Shown here piece after piece: positions 45,416 through 54,469 of a stretch of DNA of 64,000 bases; the stretch's first letter is position 1; each line of letters begins with the position of its first letter. Source of the stretch: Clostridiales bacterium (GTDB lineage Bacteria > Bacillota > Clostridia > Lachnospirales > Lachnospiraceae); assembly GCA_012839295.1 (NCBI GenBank), contig DUNO01000048.1, forward strand, positions 347,432 to 411,431, written 5' to 3'. Made by a program: the position numbers and the translations under genes. The notes under the pieces were generated by a model. That model worked only from the letters and a program-made list of their open reading frames with translations, was not told where the DNA came from and made no database searches.

Positions 45416-46290
45416 TACGCTTCCATCTCCTTTCGCTTCATAAACAACAGCACTATCACGGAGACCACTAAAATGAACAGGAATGCGACTGCTGCCAGGG
45501 CTTCTGCCTTGCCAAACTGGCTTTCCGCAAAGGCCATCTTATAAATGCTATACATTAGGGTTGAGGATGATTTCCCCGGGCCTCCTCCGGTCAGGGCAAA
45601 GACATAATCAAAGGATTTGAAACCGCCGATCAAGCCCAGCATGACATTTACGGTGATGGTATTTGCCAGCATAGGAATTTTTACGTTCCATGTAGTCCTC
45701 CAGGCGCCGCAGCCATCAATCTTAGCGGATTCCAGAATTTCCTCAGGGATGTTTTGGAGGCCTGCCAGATAGATGATCGTCATCGTGCCGGAGGTCTTCC
45801 AGGTCTCAACAAAGGCCGTGGCAAGCAATGCGGTTGCGCTGTTGCCGATTAAATTCAGGTGCTTTGTAAATCCAATGGTCGATGTAATTTCATAAATCAT
45901 GCCGTAATGAGGCGCATAGACATAGCTCCAAATAAAAGCGACCACGATGGTGCTAAATAATGCGGGAATATAAAATACAGTCCGAAAGAAGCCCTTTGTC
46001 CTGAGCTTCATATTCAAGATAAGAGCCAGGGACAATGCCTGGAGGTTCCCCCAAAGAACGACGAACAGTGCATAGGTGACCGTATTTTTTAAGGAATTGA
46101 ACATGGTTCCTTCTTTTATCAGATATTTAAAGTTTTTCAAGCCGATAAAATCATAATCCCCAAGTCCGCTCCAGTTTGTCAGTCCATAAAAAAAGGACAT
46201 CAATACAGGGGAAATCCAAAATATCAAATAAAAACTTAATGCCGGTACTAAAAACGCCAGTAAAATATACCGTTTCCTTCTATCTGCCAT
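45415..46290 (-). CDS. Carbohydrate ABC transporter permease (MalF/UgpA type)
   Basis: 291 residues with six membrane helices (first at about 8-30) and the EAA loop EEILESAKIDGCGAWRTTWNVKIPML. It is the partner of the following permease. It lies 156 nt after the binding-protein gene with a stable hairpin in between. No ATPase gene is present, so a general MsmK-type ATPase is presumed. Confidence 0.93.
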   Translation of the reverse strand: MADRRKRYILLAFLVPALSFYLIFWISPVLMSFFYGLTNWSGLGDYDFIGLKNFKYLIKEGTMFNSLKNTVTYALFVVLWGNLQALSLALILNMKLRTKGFFRTVFYIPALFSTIVVAFIWSYVYAPHYGMIYEITSTIGFTKHLNLIGNSATALLATAFVETWKTSGTMTIIYLAGLQNIPEEILESAKIDGCGAWRTTWNVKIPMLANTITVNVMLGLIGGFKSFDYVFALTGGGPGKSSSTLMYSIYKMAFAESQFGKAEALAAVAFLFILVVSVIVLLFMKRKEMEA

Positions 46291-46390
46291 ACTCTACCTT
46301 TCTCTCTTTATGAAATAAGACATCTGCAAAAATATATATCACCTTTTGCAAATGCCTTATCATAATTTGCTATCTAAGATCCTTGCAATC

Positions 46391-46433
46391 TAGGGCGTGC
46401 AGGACAGTGCAATGAATGTTCAAACACGCCCTA
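46391..46433 (-). promoter_or_regulatory. Intercistronic hairpin between binding-protein and permease genes
   Basis: TAGGGCGTG (46391-46399) pairs with CACGCCCTA (46425-46433). No T run follows. Placed right after the binding-protein stop, such hairpins commonly stabilise the upstream mRNA part, giving more binding protein than permease. Confidence 0.55.
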
Positions 46434-46446
46434 ATACACTAATGTA

Positions 46447-47808
46447 CTATCTTGTAAGTTCCTCGAATTTACTATCCATACCCTTGCAAACATCCTCAGC
46501 TGATGAATTGCCGGAGATGACATCCTGGAATATCGTGCACATCATGTCACTTACCCCTTCCGGCCAGGCATTATTTAAATTATAGATACTCTGGTCATTC
46601 TTATATCTGTCCAGATATTCCTTAATCAATTCCCTGGAATCCTCTACGCCGTCATAGCATGAGATATCGCTGGTCGTTGTCGTCCATTTCTCAAAGAGCG
46701 GTGTTCCTTCCGTAAACCAATATTCCAATACCTTATCGATGGCATCCTGTTTCTTATCATCAGAGTTTACAAAGATACCGTTTGACGGTGTCAGATTATA
46801 GACAAATTTCTTTCCCTGGTCATTGGATGGAACGCAGAATATTCCTTTTTCAAATTCCACGGCTCCCTGCTTCGCTAATGCATCATAGCCAAAGCTTCCA
46901 TCAAAAATCATCGCTGCCTTTCCGTCTAAGAAGGCCTGGCGGCTCTGCTCCTGGGATAAACCTAAGGAATCCTCTATAACGTAGCCCTTCTGGTATAGGT
47001 CGGCAAATTTTTGTACCGTACTCACCCAGCTGGGATCTGTAAATTTCGTCTCTCCGGTGAATAGCTGGCTATCAAAATTAGGGTTCTCCGCATAAATTTC
47101 TGAAGCACCGATCTGGTACATACCGAACTGGATTACGAAAGACTGCTTATCCCCTGCCGTAATCGGCGTAATGCCGGACTGCTTCAGCTTTTCACAGCAA
47201 TCCAGGAATTCCTGCCAATTCTGGGGCAGCTGCGTAATGCCTGCCTTTGCAAATGCATCCTTGTTATACCAGGTTGTTAAAAAGCTGGTTCCCAGGGGTA
47301 TCGCATAATTCTTTCCATCAAATGCATAGGAATCTGCGATTTCCTTCTTGAATTTACCCAGCTGGGGAAATTCTGATAAATCCCTGACATAGCCTGCCTC
47401 TACTAAATCCTTTGCCTGAAGTCCAGCCCACCAGGTAAAGAAATCCGGGCCTTCCCCGCTTGCGAATTTTAACCGTACTGTTTGCTTATATTGATCCGTT
47501 GGAAGCTGCTCTACTTCTATATTAATATTCGGATACTTTTCCTTCACCAGCTCCGGGAGCCAGTCCAGATAGAAATCCTTGCTCTCCGTAGTAGGTCTTG
47601 TTGTTACCATCAAGGATAAGGTAACCTCTTCGTCCGATCCTGTATCCGCCGGCTTTTCCTTGTCTGCCCCTGTATCCTCTGTTTTTGCTGAATCGCTTGG
47701 CTTTCCTGCGGAGTCCTCCGTTTTTCCTGTCTCTTTTCCCCCGTTGCATGCAGTGAATGAAAATAACATAAGAGCAATAAGTAATATGCTTAATAATCGC
47801 TTTTTCAC
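46447..47808 (-). CDS. Extracellular sugar-binding lipoprotein of an ABC transporter
   Basis: 453 residues. The signal peptide ends in the lipobox FTAC with Cys21, followed by a Gly/Lys/Asp-rich linker (about 22-60) and the SBP_bac_1 fold (FASGEGPDFFTWWAGLQAKDL, then GKAAMIFDGSFGYDAL). The start is GTG at 47808, seven bases after AGGAGG. First gene of the transport operon and likely the most strongly expressed. Confidence 0.93.
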   Translation of the reverse strand: MKKRLLSILLIALMLFSFTACNGGKETGKTEDSAGKPSDSAKTEDTGADKEKPADTGSDEEVTLSLMVTTRPTTESKDFYLDWLPELVKEKYPNINIEVEQLPTDQYKQTVRLKFASGEGPDFFTWWAGLQAKDLVEAGYVRDLSEFPQLGKFKKEIADSYAFDGKNYAIPLGTSFLTTWYNKDAFAKAGITQLPQNWQEFLDCCEKLKQSGITPITAGDKQSFVIQFGMYQIGASEIYAENPNFDSQLFTGETKFTDPSWVSTVQKFADLYQKGYVIEDSLGLSQEQSRQAFLDGKAAMIFDGSFGYDALAKQGAVEFEKGIFCVPSNDQGKKFVYNLTPSNGIFVNSDDKKQDAIDKVLEYWFTEGTPLFEKWTTTTSDISCYDGVEDSRELIKEYLDRYKNDQSIYNLNNAWPEGVSDMMCTIFQDVISGNSSAEDVCKGMDSKFEELTR

Positions 47809-47958
47809 AACAATATCCTCCTGATTGTTTTTTCTGATTAAACTCCTGCAGTTGTTTTTATCATGGCTTCATCTTAGCATAGGTCAAGTAACTTTTCCAC
47901 GGACATTCAGTAACTTTTTCCGGCCGCCGGGGTGCCTTATGGTAACGCATAAAGCCAA

Positions 47959-48019
47959 GGAGGGGGTATCCCATTCCGAAACCTGTCACTAGGTTTCTGG
48001 ATGATGGGATACCCCCTCC
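47959..48019. terminator. Large hairpin between GH43 and the binding-protein gene
   Basis: GGAGGGGGTATCCCAT (47959-47974) pairs perfectly with its complement at 48004-48019. An inner AAACCT/AGGTTT stem (47979-47996) caps it. It lies just after the GH43 stop at 48030. T richness is modest on the minus strand (TTGGCTTTATG). Confidence 0.75.
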
Positions 48020-48029
48020 TGTTATTTCT

Positions 48030-49805
48030 TTAAAATACTTTAATTGTCCCGCCTTCTGTAATTCCAACCTCATTAAAGGAATCCACCCTGATATAAAGGG
48101 GCTCTTCCTTCATCAGCGCACCGATCTTCTGGCTCGTCCTGCCAAAGACCATATAGCTGTGGTACAGCTTATCCGGGGAATGACCCCATAAAACATTGTA
48201 GCCGGTAGCATCCGCCTTCTCCCACTGTACCTGGATATCCAAGGGGCTTAATATCTCCACCGCTACATTTTCCGGCTTTCCAGGCAGCTCTCCTTCTGTC
48301 TTTCCAAACACGCGAAGTCCTGAGATGCAGGGTATCTGGTTGAAGGGCAATTCTTTTACGGTCAGCTTTATGTACCTGGCTTGGAGTCCGTCCTCCCGCA
48401 CAATAAAATCATGGGATAGATCCGTCATCGCCTCTGATTTATCCTCGATCACAAAATATTCCTTACCATCCACAGAGCCTTCCAGGATCCACCTGGTCAC
48501 ATGGTTCCCCTGGTCTATATAACGCCTATCATGCATCTCGCCCTGAAGCTCTGCCCCTTCCGGTAATTCCGCCTGTATCTGGTCATCCGCGAAGTTGATC
48601 TGGATTCCCCTCACATCATAGGCCTTGCCCAGGTCAAGCTGCACCCATTCACCGGGTCTTGACTCTGCAGCCTTCCACCAGGTCTGTACATTCTCATCCG
48701 TTACATGCTCCATTCCGGTGCCGGAGGAAGCAGTTACCTCCCTGCCATAGGAAAGCAGCATCCATTCCGGCTTATCCCAGGGCTTTTGCTCCACGCTGAG
48801 GGGCCAGTCGCCGTACCTCTGGTCACAGAAGAGTTCCCCGTCCTGGTCAAAGCCCGCCTGCCAAAGACCCAGCCTACGTTCAAAATTATGGTTAATGCTG
48901 ATACGCATCGTCGCCGTATGCCATAGCATTCCTGACCTGTCCTCCACCGTGGAGCCATGGCCTGCTCCCGGGAAGAAACCACCGGGTTTATAGGAAAACG
49001 GATTGTTCTTTGCCAAATGGAAGGGTCCCAGGGGTGCATCGGATACGTATACCCCATCACAATATACATTATACTGGGTTCCGGGAATCGCATACTGGAG
49101 ATAGTACTTCCCGTTATGCTTTGTCATCCATGCACCTTCGATGTAGGGGTCATTTCCCATGTATTTATACATCATCTGCTTCTGCTCTTCCGGCATCCCC
49201 GGATTCCTCTTTATCATGGCCTGGACTGTTGCCTCGATCTGCTCCGGCGTCTTGGGCGGGACATGGTCTTCGCCATTTCTTTCATAGCCATATTCCTGCT
49301 CCCTGCTTCCGAACATAACCAGAGGCTCTGTCTTAGGCTTAAAGCTTGCCGGATCTAATTCCACACCATAGATCGGCGTCATATTGGAGCAGCCCCAATA
49401 GAAATAGATCCTTCCGTCCTCATCGCAGAACAGGTTCGGATCCCAAAAGGGGAAGCTTCCCTCGATGAGCTCAAAGGTATCATTAATCGGATCCTTTGTC
49501 CTGTAGAAATGACAGTTCGACATCCTCTTTGACGCTGAGAAATAAAGATAGTCACCGATCACCCTTACGTCTGGCGCATAATCATAGATGGGCATTTCAT
49601 TACGGAATTTATGGAATTCCCAGCTAACCAGATCCTTACTGGTTAGAAAGCCTGCCGTCATGGAAGGAAACAGATAGTAAAGGTCATGGAACAGGACCAG
49701 GGACGGGTCGGCTGCTTCACGGTTGATGACAAATCCGCCCTGCCCTTCCTTTTGATGGAACTGATACTTATATTCGATATTCAGGGGATTACAAAAATAT
49801 TTCAT
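48030..49805 (-). CDS. GH43 glycosidase with F5/8-type C and fibronectin III modules
   Basis: 591 residues, no signal peptide. The five-bladed GH43 propeller (about 1-345) shows Asp33 (AADPSLV), Asp122 (WDPNLF) and Glu223 (YIEGAW) at the catalytic positions. A discoidin-like F5/8 type C domain (about 350-500; VTDENVQTWWKAAESRPGEWVQ) and a final FN3-type strand set (about 505-591) follow. Such enzymes cut xylosides or arabinofuranosides. Divergent from a TetR gene that may control it. Confidence 0.92.
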   Translation of the reverse strand: MKYFCNPLNIEYKYQFHQKEGQGGFVINREAADPSLVLFHDLYYLFPSMTAGFLTSKDLVSWEFHKFRNEMPIYDYAPDVRVIGDYLYFSASKRMSNCHFYRTKDPINDTFELIEGSFPFWDPNLFCDEDGRIYFYWGCSNMTPIYGVELDPASFKPKTEPLVMFGSREQEYGYERNGEDHVPPKTPEQIEATVQAMIKRNPGMPEEQKQMMYKYMGNDPYIEGAWMTKHNGKYYLQYAIPGTQYNVYCDGVYVSDAPLGPFHLAKNNPFSYKPGGFFPGAGHGSTVEDRSGMLWHTATMRISINHNFERRLGLWQAGFDQDGELFCDQRYGDWPLSVEQKPWDKPEWMLLSYGREVTASSGTGMEHVTDENVQTWWKAAESRPGEWVQLDLGKAYDVRGIQINFADDQIQAELPEGAELQGEMHDRRYIDQGNHVTRWILEGSVDGKEYFVIEDKSEAMTDLSHDFIVREDGLQARYIKLTVKELPFNQIPCISGLRVFGKTEGELPGKPENVAVEILSPLDIQVQWEKADATGYNVLWGHSPDKLYHSYMVFGRTSQKIGALMKEEPLYIRVDSFNEVGITEGGTIKVF

Positions 49806-49923
49806 ATGCTTGTCCTTTCTTTAACTATTTTATTTTTATACACCTTATTATACACTTCGTACGTTGATTAAACTATATGGAAATCACTTAACCAGAAGTT
49901 GTGTAATTTTCCTTATGTTTACC

Positions 49924-50035
49924 CAACACCTGTTGTCTTTTCCATATGAAGCTATTATAATTTATCTATAACGCATTAACAACCATCAACCATCCACCCC
50001 GTGTCAGATAACCAACACTTACAAGAGAAGTGTTG
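49924..50035. promoter_or_regulatory. Two CAACA/TGTTG dyads between GH43 and TetR genes
   Basis: CAACA-CC-TGTTG (49924-49935) and CAACACTT-n7-AAGTGTTG (50013-50035) share the same half-site. One lies toward each of the divergent genes. They are candidate operators for the TetR protein; the spacing differs, so the call is tentative. Confidence 0.4.
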
Positions 50036-50059
50036 AATATTAAATATTAGGAGACCCTT

Positions 50060-50623
50060 ATGAGATCAGACCGCCGTGTCCGTTATACCAAACAGCTAAT
50101 CAAGGATATGTTTCTGGAATTATTGCTGGAGAAGCCATCGCACAAAATTACCGTGAAGGAGCTGTGCGAAAGAGCAGATATCAACCGGACTACCTTCTAT
50201 AGCCATTATGAGGGTATCTATTCCCTGGCAGAGGAATTAGAGATGGAATCCATCGCTGAAATCAAGCAGCGCCTGCTGCAGTATTCCATAGATGGTAATA
50301 ATAATACGACCTTATATTTCGTAAAAATCCTGCAGGAGAACCATCCTTATTCCAATAAGTATATCTTCTGTAATGATAATTCAAAATACTTTACCCGCTT
50401 ATTTTCTGAATGCAAGGATTTAATCCTGTCCCACTGGATCACCCGCCAAAGCAAAATGACCCCTGCACAGCAGGAATGGCTGTACACCTTCCTTGCCTCC
50501 GGCTGCACTGGCGTATTGCGTACATGGGTGATGGGCGGAATGAAAGAAAGTGCCGAAGAGGTGGCTGATTTTATAAATCAGCTCATCGCCTGCTACGACA
50601 CTTTTTTGAAGGTAAATGGTTGA
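50060..50623 (+). CDS. TetR-family regulator
   Basis: 187 residues. The N-terminal DNA-binding part reads YTKQLIKDMFLELLLEKPSHKITVKELCERADINRTTFYSHYEGI (9-53); the rest is helical with a TetR_C-like end (WLYTFLASGCTGVLRTWVMGG). It is divergent from the GH43 gene and convergent with the LacI-fusion gene (32 nt between stops). The ligand is unknown. Confidence 0.88.
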   Translation: MRSDRRVRYTKQLIKDMFLELLLEKPSHKITVKELCERADINRTTFYSHYEGIYSLAEELEMESIAEIKQRLLQYSIDGNNNTTLYFVKILQENHPYSNKYIFCNDNSKYFTRLFSECKDLILSHWITRQSKMTPAQQEWLYTFLASGCTGVLRTWVMGGMKESAEEVADFINQLIACYDTFLKVNG

Positions 50624-50655
50624 TATATTCCCTGGGCAATATGGAATGGCACTTC

Positions 50656-52854
50656 TTAAGAATCCATCAGCTGATAAATTTTCTTTTCTATCTGCTCCAA
50701 GGCTTCTTTCTCACTGGCTTCACCTTTTATCACCCTCATAATCTCATGGGGGATAATCGTCGTATAAATATTATTCTTCCATCTGCTCTCACCCAGGATC
50801 TCCGGCATTGTACGTTTCCTGCTCTGTTGATAGCTCTTTAAAATAAGAGGCTTCCAGGGCTCAAGATTTTCAAGGTCTGCCCTCTCATAATACTCTTTTC
50901 GTAAAGTTGAACCGCCAAGCAGGGAAAGAGGTATCCCATTTTGGTTCCCACATGCCCACAATAAGAAATTAATTGTGTCCTCTACGTGTTTTCCATATCT
51001 GTTCACTCCCAGGCTCCATCCGCCAAGCACCGGAGTACCGTCCGGTACCAAGCTATAGCCCGTATTTCCCGCAACCTTGGATTTGATATAGTTATTGATC
51101 TCTCCTGCATCAGAATCGTAGAGAATCACCATAGCACAGTTTCCTGTCATAAATTCTCTTGCTGCATCATTCCATGATTGAATATCTGCCTCTGAATTAT
51201 ACTGGTACGAAGCAACAAAATTTTTTAAAGCGGCGATAGAATTGCTATTATTGATAACCACTTTTCCGTTTTTATCAAAGATTTTACTGCCATAGGACCA
51301 TAGGTGCATTAAAAACCCTATCGTCGTATATGTATTCACCCCGGAAACCAGGGAAACTCCGTATTTTACCGGGGATTGGGGATTGAAGGACTTCGTAAAA
51401 AACTCTGCAACCAAATTAAACTGGGCCCAGGTTTTCGGAGGCACCAGTTCCTCACCATATAGCCGCTTAAACCTCAGCTTTAAACTTTGTTCTTCAAATA
51501 AATCCCTCTGATAAAAAAGTAATTGGGCACCTGACATAAAAGGAAATGCATAAAGGGACTCCACGTACATACCATAATCCTTTAAAATCCCGTCAACAAA
51601 ACTGTCAAAATATCCTTGATGCCCTGCCCTTACTTCATCTAAGTTATATACTCCCCCCGTTTCTATCAGGCCTTCCAACCAGGTAATGTCCATCATAAAT
51701 CCATCATACTGCCTGTTCTTTTCCATGGAATGGCAGTAAAGCATCTCTTCCAGCTCCTTATAAGGAAACAGGTCAAAGGTAATCTTTGTTCCACTTTCTT
51801 TCTCGTAAATTCGTGACAGCATTTGCAGACTTCTGGAGGAAGGGCAATCAAACATAGCAAAAAGTAAGTCATGCTTTGCTTTTTTGATTCCTGTTTTCAT
51901 TGGGGATATAATATCATATTCAGCCTTTATCACATTGGTCATGGATTCATGGAGATTAGGCCTTTCAATAGCATCCAATAGGATATCTACAGCCTTTGCC
52001 CCAACCTTTTTTTGAGAAATACTAATCTGCCCTTCAAAATAGTTTTCATCCTCAATCCAGCTGCTTTCTTTTATAACAATAACCGGGATATTTTTAATTT
52101 GCAGGGTCTCCATCGCCTTTTTTACACCTTGGGCAATTAAATAACTTCCTGCAATAATCCCGTTAATTTCCTGATTATCCGTATACAGTTCAAACATGGC
52201 CTGAAAGCCGTATTCCTGGTTAGAATCTACGATCTTAATTAAATCCTCACTGTTTTGATACTTTTTATAAATTTCTAACAGCATCCCTTCTATTAAAAGG
52301 TCATGCTCCAGAATTAACCCTATCTTCTGTTTTCCGCCTCTTAAAAAAGCTTTTATTGCAGCTTCAAAGGCATCTGTGTAGTCAGCCACGATACAATCGC
52401 AATCATATTCTGTGGATCTTCTTCTACTGACCAAAACCGTCGGAACTTGATCCTGCTGCAGCACCGGATTTAACTCTTTCTTTGCAGCTGAATATATAAT
52501 AAGCCCATCTACAGAATGTTCCATGCACTGTTCGATGGATTTTCTTTCAAGCAGACAGTTATTTCTACTGAATCTGATTAAAATACTATACCCCTTTTCA
52601 CGCAATCTTTCTTCAACTACGTGTAAAAATTCCGCATATTCATTCTGTAATACGCCCGGTAATACAAGGCCTATGGTTGTACTTTTTGTATTTTTCAGAC
52701 TGCGGGCATTCGCATCCGGCCGGTAAGAAAGCTTTGTCATTGCAGACTCAACCCTTTGTATCAGCTCTTCATTCCCTGTTTTTCCATTCAGGACGTTTGA
52801 TACCGTTCCAATAGAAACCTGTGCCAGCTTCGCAACTTCTTTGATTGTAGCCAC
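50656..52854 (-). CDS. LacI-type repressor fused to an ABC-type solute-binding domain
   Basis: 732 residues in one frame. 1-55: LacI helix-turn-helix (TIKEVAKLAQVSIGTVSNVLNGK) and hinge. About 60-340: LacI/periplasmic-binding core (IGLVLPGVLQNEYAEFLH, ending MTNVIKAEYDIISPM). About 350-732: a complete SBP_bac_1-like sugar-binding domain (DLLFAMFDCPSSRSLQML, FPFMSGAQLLFYQRDLF, VPPKTWAQFNLVAEFF, FMTGNCAMVILYDSDAG, GGWSLGVN). No signal peptide, so the binding domain stays in the cytoplasm. GTG start after AGGAGGGG. It likely senses two ligands or one ligand twice, and controls the adjacent Gfo/isomerase/UroD genes. Confidence 0.88.
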   Translation of the reverse strand: MATIKEVAKLAQVSIGTVSNVLNGKTGNEELIQRVESAMTKLSYRPDANARSLKNTKSTTIGLVLPGVLQNEYAEFLHVVEERLREKGYSILIRFSRNNCLLERKSIEQCMEHSVDGLIIYSAAKKELNPVLQQDQVPTVLVSRRRSTEYDCDCIVADYTDAFEAAIKAFLRGGKQKIGLILEHDLLIEGMLLEIYKKYQNSEDLIKIVDSNQEYGFQAMFELYTDNQEINGIIAGSYLIAQGVKKAMETLQIKNIPVIVIKESSWIEDENYFEGQISISQKKVGAKAVDILLDAIERPNLHESMTNVIKAEYDIISPMKTGIKKAKHDLLFAMFDCPSSRSLQMLSRIYEKESGTKITFDLFPYKELEEMLYCHSMEKNRQYDGFMMDITWLEGLIETGGVYNLDEVRAGHQGYFDSFVDGILKDYGMYVESLYAFPFMSGAQLLFYQRDLFEEQSLKLRFKRLYGEELVPPKTWAQFNLVAEFFTKSFNPQSPVKYGVSLVSGVNTYTTIGFLMHLWSYGSKIFDKNGKVVINNSNSIAALKNFVASYQYNSEADIQSWNDAAREFMTGNCAMVILYDSDAGEINNYIKSKVAGNTGYSLVPDGTPVLGGWSLGVNRYGKHVEDTINFLLWACGNQNGIPLSLLGGSTLRKEYYERADLENLEPWKPLILKSYQQSRKRTMPEILGESRWKNNIYTTIIPHEIMRVIKGEASEKEALEQIEKKIYQLMDS

Positions 52855-53130
52855 AACACCCCTCCTTCCGCCTGCGTTTTTTTAATATCTCTTTATAAAT
52901 ATCCATCTTGACAAATTTTATTAGATCATTGCGACAGTTTTTGAGTTTGCAATTACCTACAAATTTTATCATAAGGAGTAATTTAATGCAATATTGACCA
53001 AAAATACAATTATGGGCATAAACAAGTCGGAGATGTTGCAGCATGAAAAGCAACGACATGATTTGCCGCCCTTCATTTTGCAACACCCCCTTTAGATCAG
53101 GCCAAACAGATACCTGTCCCTACGGAATAT

Positions 53131-54390
53131 TTAGCTCTCTCCATTGTATTTTTTTACGGCATTTATCATAGCCACTACATTTTCCACCGGTACCCCCGGC
53201 TGTAAATTATGAATGGTATTAAATACAAATCCGCCCTTTTTTCCAAAAACCTTACAACAATCCAAAACCTGATGATAGACTTCCTCCGGAGTTCCAAAGG
53301 GTAGGGTTTTCTGGGTATCCACACCGCCGCCCCAAAACACAATGTGGTCTCCATATTGCTTCTTTAGCTCCTCCTTATCCATATTTTGTGCCGTCCATTG
53401 CACCGGGTTTAAAATATCAAATCCCGCATTAATCAGCTCAGGAATTAAAGGAAAAATACTTCCGCAACAGTGTTTAAAGGTTTTCCATGTGGTATTACTG
53501 TGAATCCAGTCATTGACCTTTTTATAGTAGGGAGCATATAAATCCCGAAATACTTCATTGGAACAAAACGGACCATTTTGCGTTCCAAAATCTGCTCCAC
53601 AAATATAGGCAACCTGAATGGTTTCTCCCAAAACATCATGCATCTTTTTTAAATTCTTAATTGCATAGTTAAGTTCATACTCAAAAATCTCATGTAAAAT
53701 TTCCGGCCGTGATATAATTGATATATACCATTCCGTAATATCACGAATCCCCTTTGGCTGTCTTAGCTGGGGGCCCGGAACCAGGGCAATGTCCCCAAAT
53801 GCTGTTCCACCAAGGTTTCCCATGACTACATCCGTACTTTTTTCAAAGCTGGGAACCTGTTTTCTTAACCAATCTAAATCTTCCTCTGAAATATCTCCAA
53901 ATTCCTCAAAATTATCTTTTACATCGTACTCGTCCTCATCAAACTCAGGAACACGGTTAATATTATCAAAATAAAAGCCTGAGCTTGGCATACATCCTGC
54001 CGGCGGATAGTTTTTATCCCCACAGGAATATATATAAGTATTGCCTTTCTCATCAGAGGAGGTAACAAATTCTTCTGCTACTAATACTTCCTGCCCCCAC
54101 GGAGTTCTCCATTCTTTAAATTTATCTGTCTGCTTAAATCCAAACATGGTTCCTGCCCCCCATAAGGGAGTTGTCTGAATTCCCATCGCTTCTTTTAAAT
54201 CATCCTCCATCATTGCCAATAATTGAACCGGCTCTAAGATTTTAATAGGCCTTTTTTCCAAACCATAATAATCTCTCAGCTTTTCGGCAACAGTGCAGTG
54301 AATCCCTGTGGTAGGCATTCCTCCCAGATCAAAAAGTACAGGACCCTCTTCATGTTTCAGAGCCAGCTTTAATTTTTCTTGTCCCGTCAT
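53131..54390 (-). CDS. Uroporphyrinogen decarboxylase-family protein (methyltransferase-like)
   Basis: 419 residues of the UroD/MtaA superfamily. His307 and Cys309 in TFKHCCGSIFPLI resemble the H-x-C zinc site of cobalamin-dependent methyltransferases, whereas true UroD lacks it. No heme genes are near, so a heme role is unlikely. Its neighbours are a sugar isomerase and a Gfo/Idh/MocA dehydrogenase, an arrangement seen in many Clostridia; a role in handling a methylated sugar or polyol is possible but unproven. ATG follows AAAGGA. Confidence 0.8.
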   Translation of the reverse strand: MTGQEKLKLALKHEEGPVLFDLGGMPTTGIHCTVAEKLRDYYGLEKRPIKILEPVQLLAMMEDDLKEAMGIQTTPLWGAGTMFGFKQTDKFKEWRTPWGQEVLVAEEFVTSSDEKGNTYIYSCGDKNYPPAGCMPSSGFYFDNINRVPEFDEDEYDVKDNFEEFGDISEEDLDWLRKQVPSFEKSTDVVMGNLGGTAFGDIALVPGPQLRQPKGIRDITEWYISIISRPEILHEIFEYELNYAIKNLKKMHDVLGETIQVAYICGADFGTQNGPFCSNEVFRDLYAPYYKKVNDWIHSNTTWKTFKHCCGSIFPLIPELINAGFDILNPVQWTAQNMDKEELKKQYGDHIVFWGGGVDTQKTLPFGTPEEVYHQVLDCCKVFGKKGGFVFNTIHNLQPGVPVENVVAMINAVKKYNGES

Positions 54391-54469
54391 ATATATTCCT
54401 TTCCCTATTCATAAAAGACTCCGCATTTGCTTCCTATAATATCCCTTTGATATCCCTTACCGTGATACC

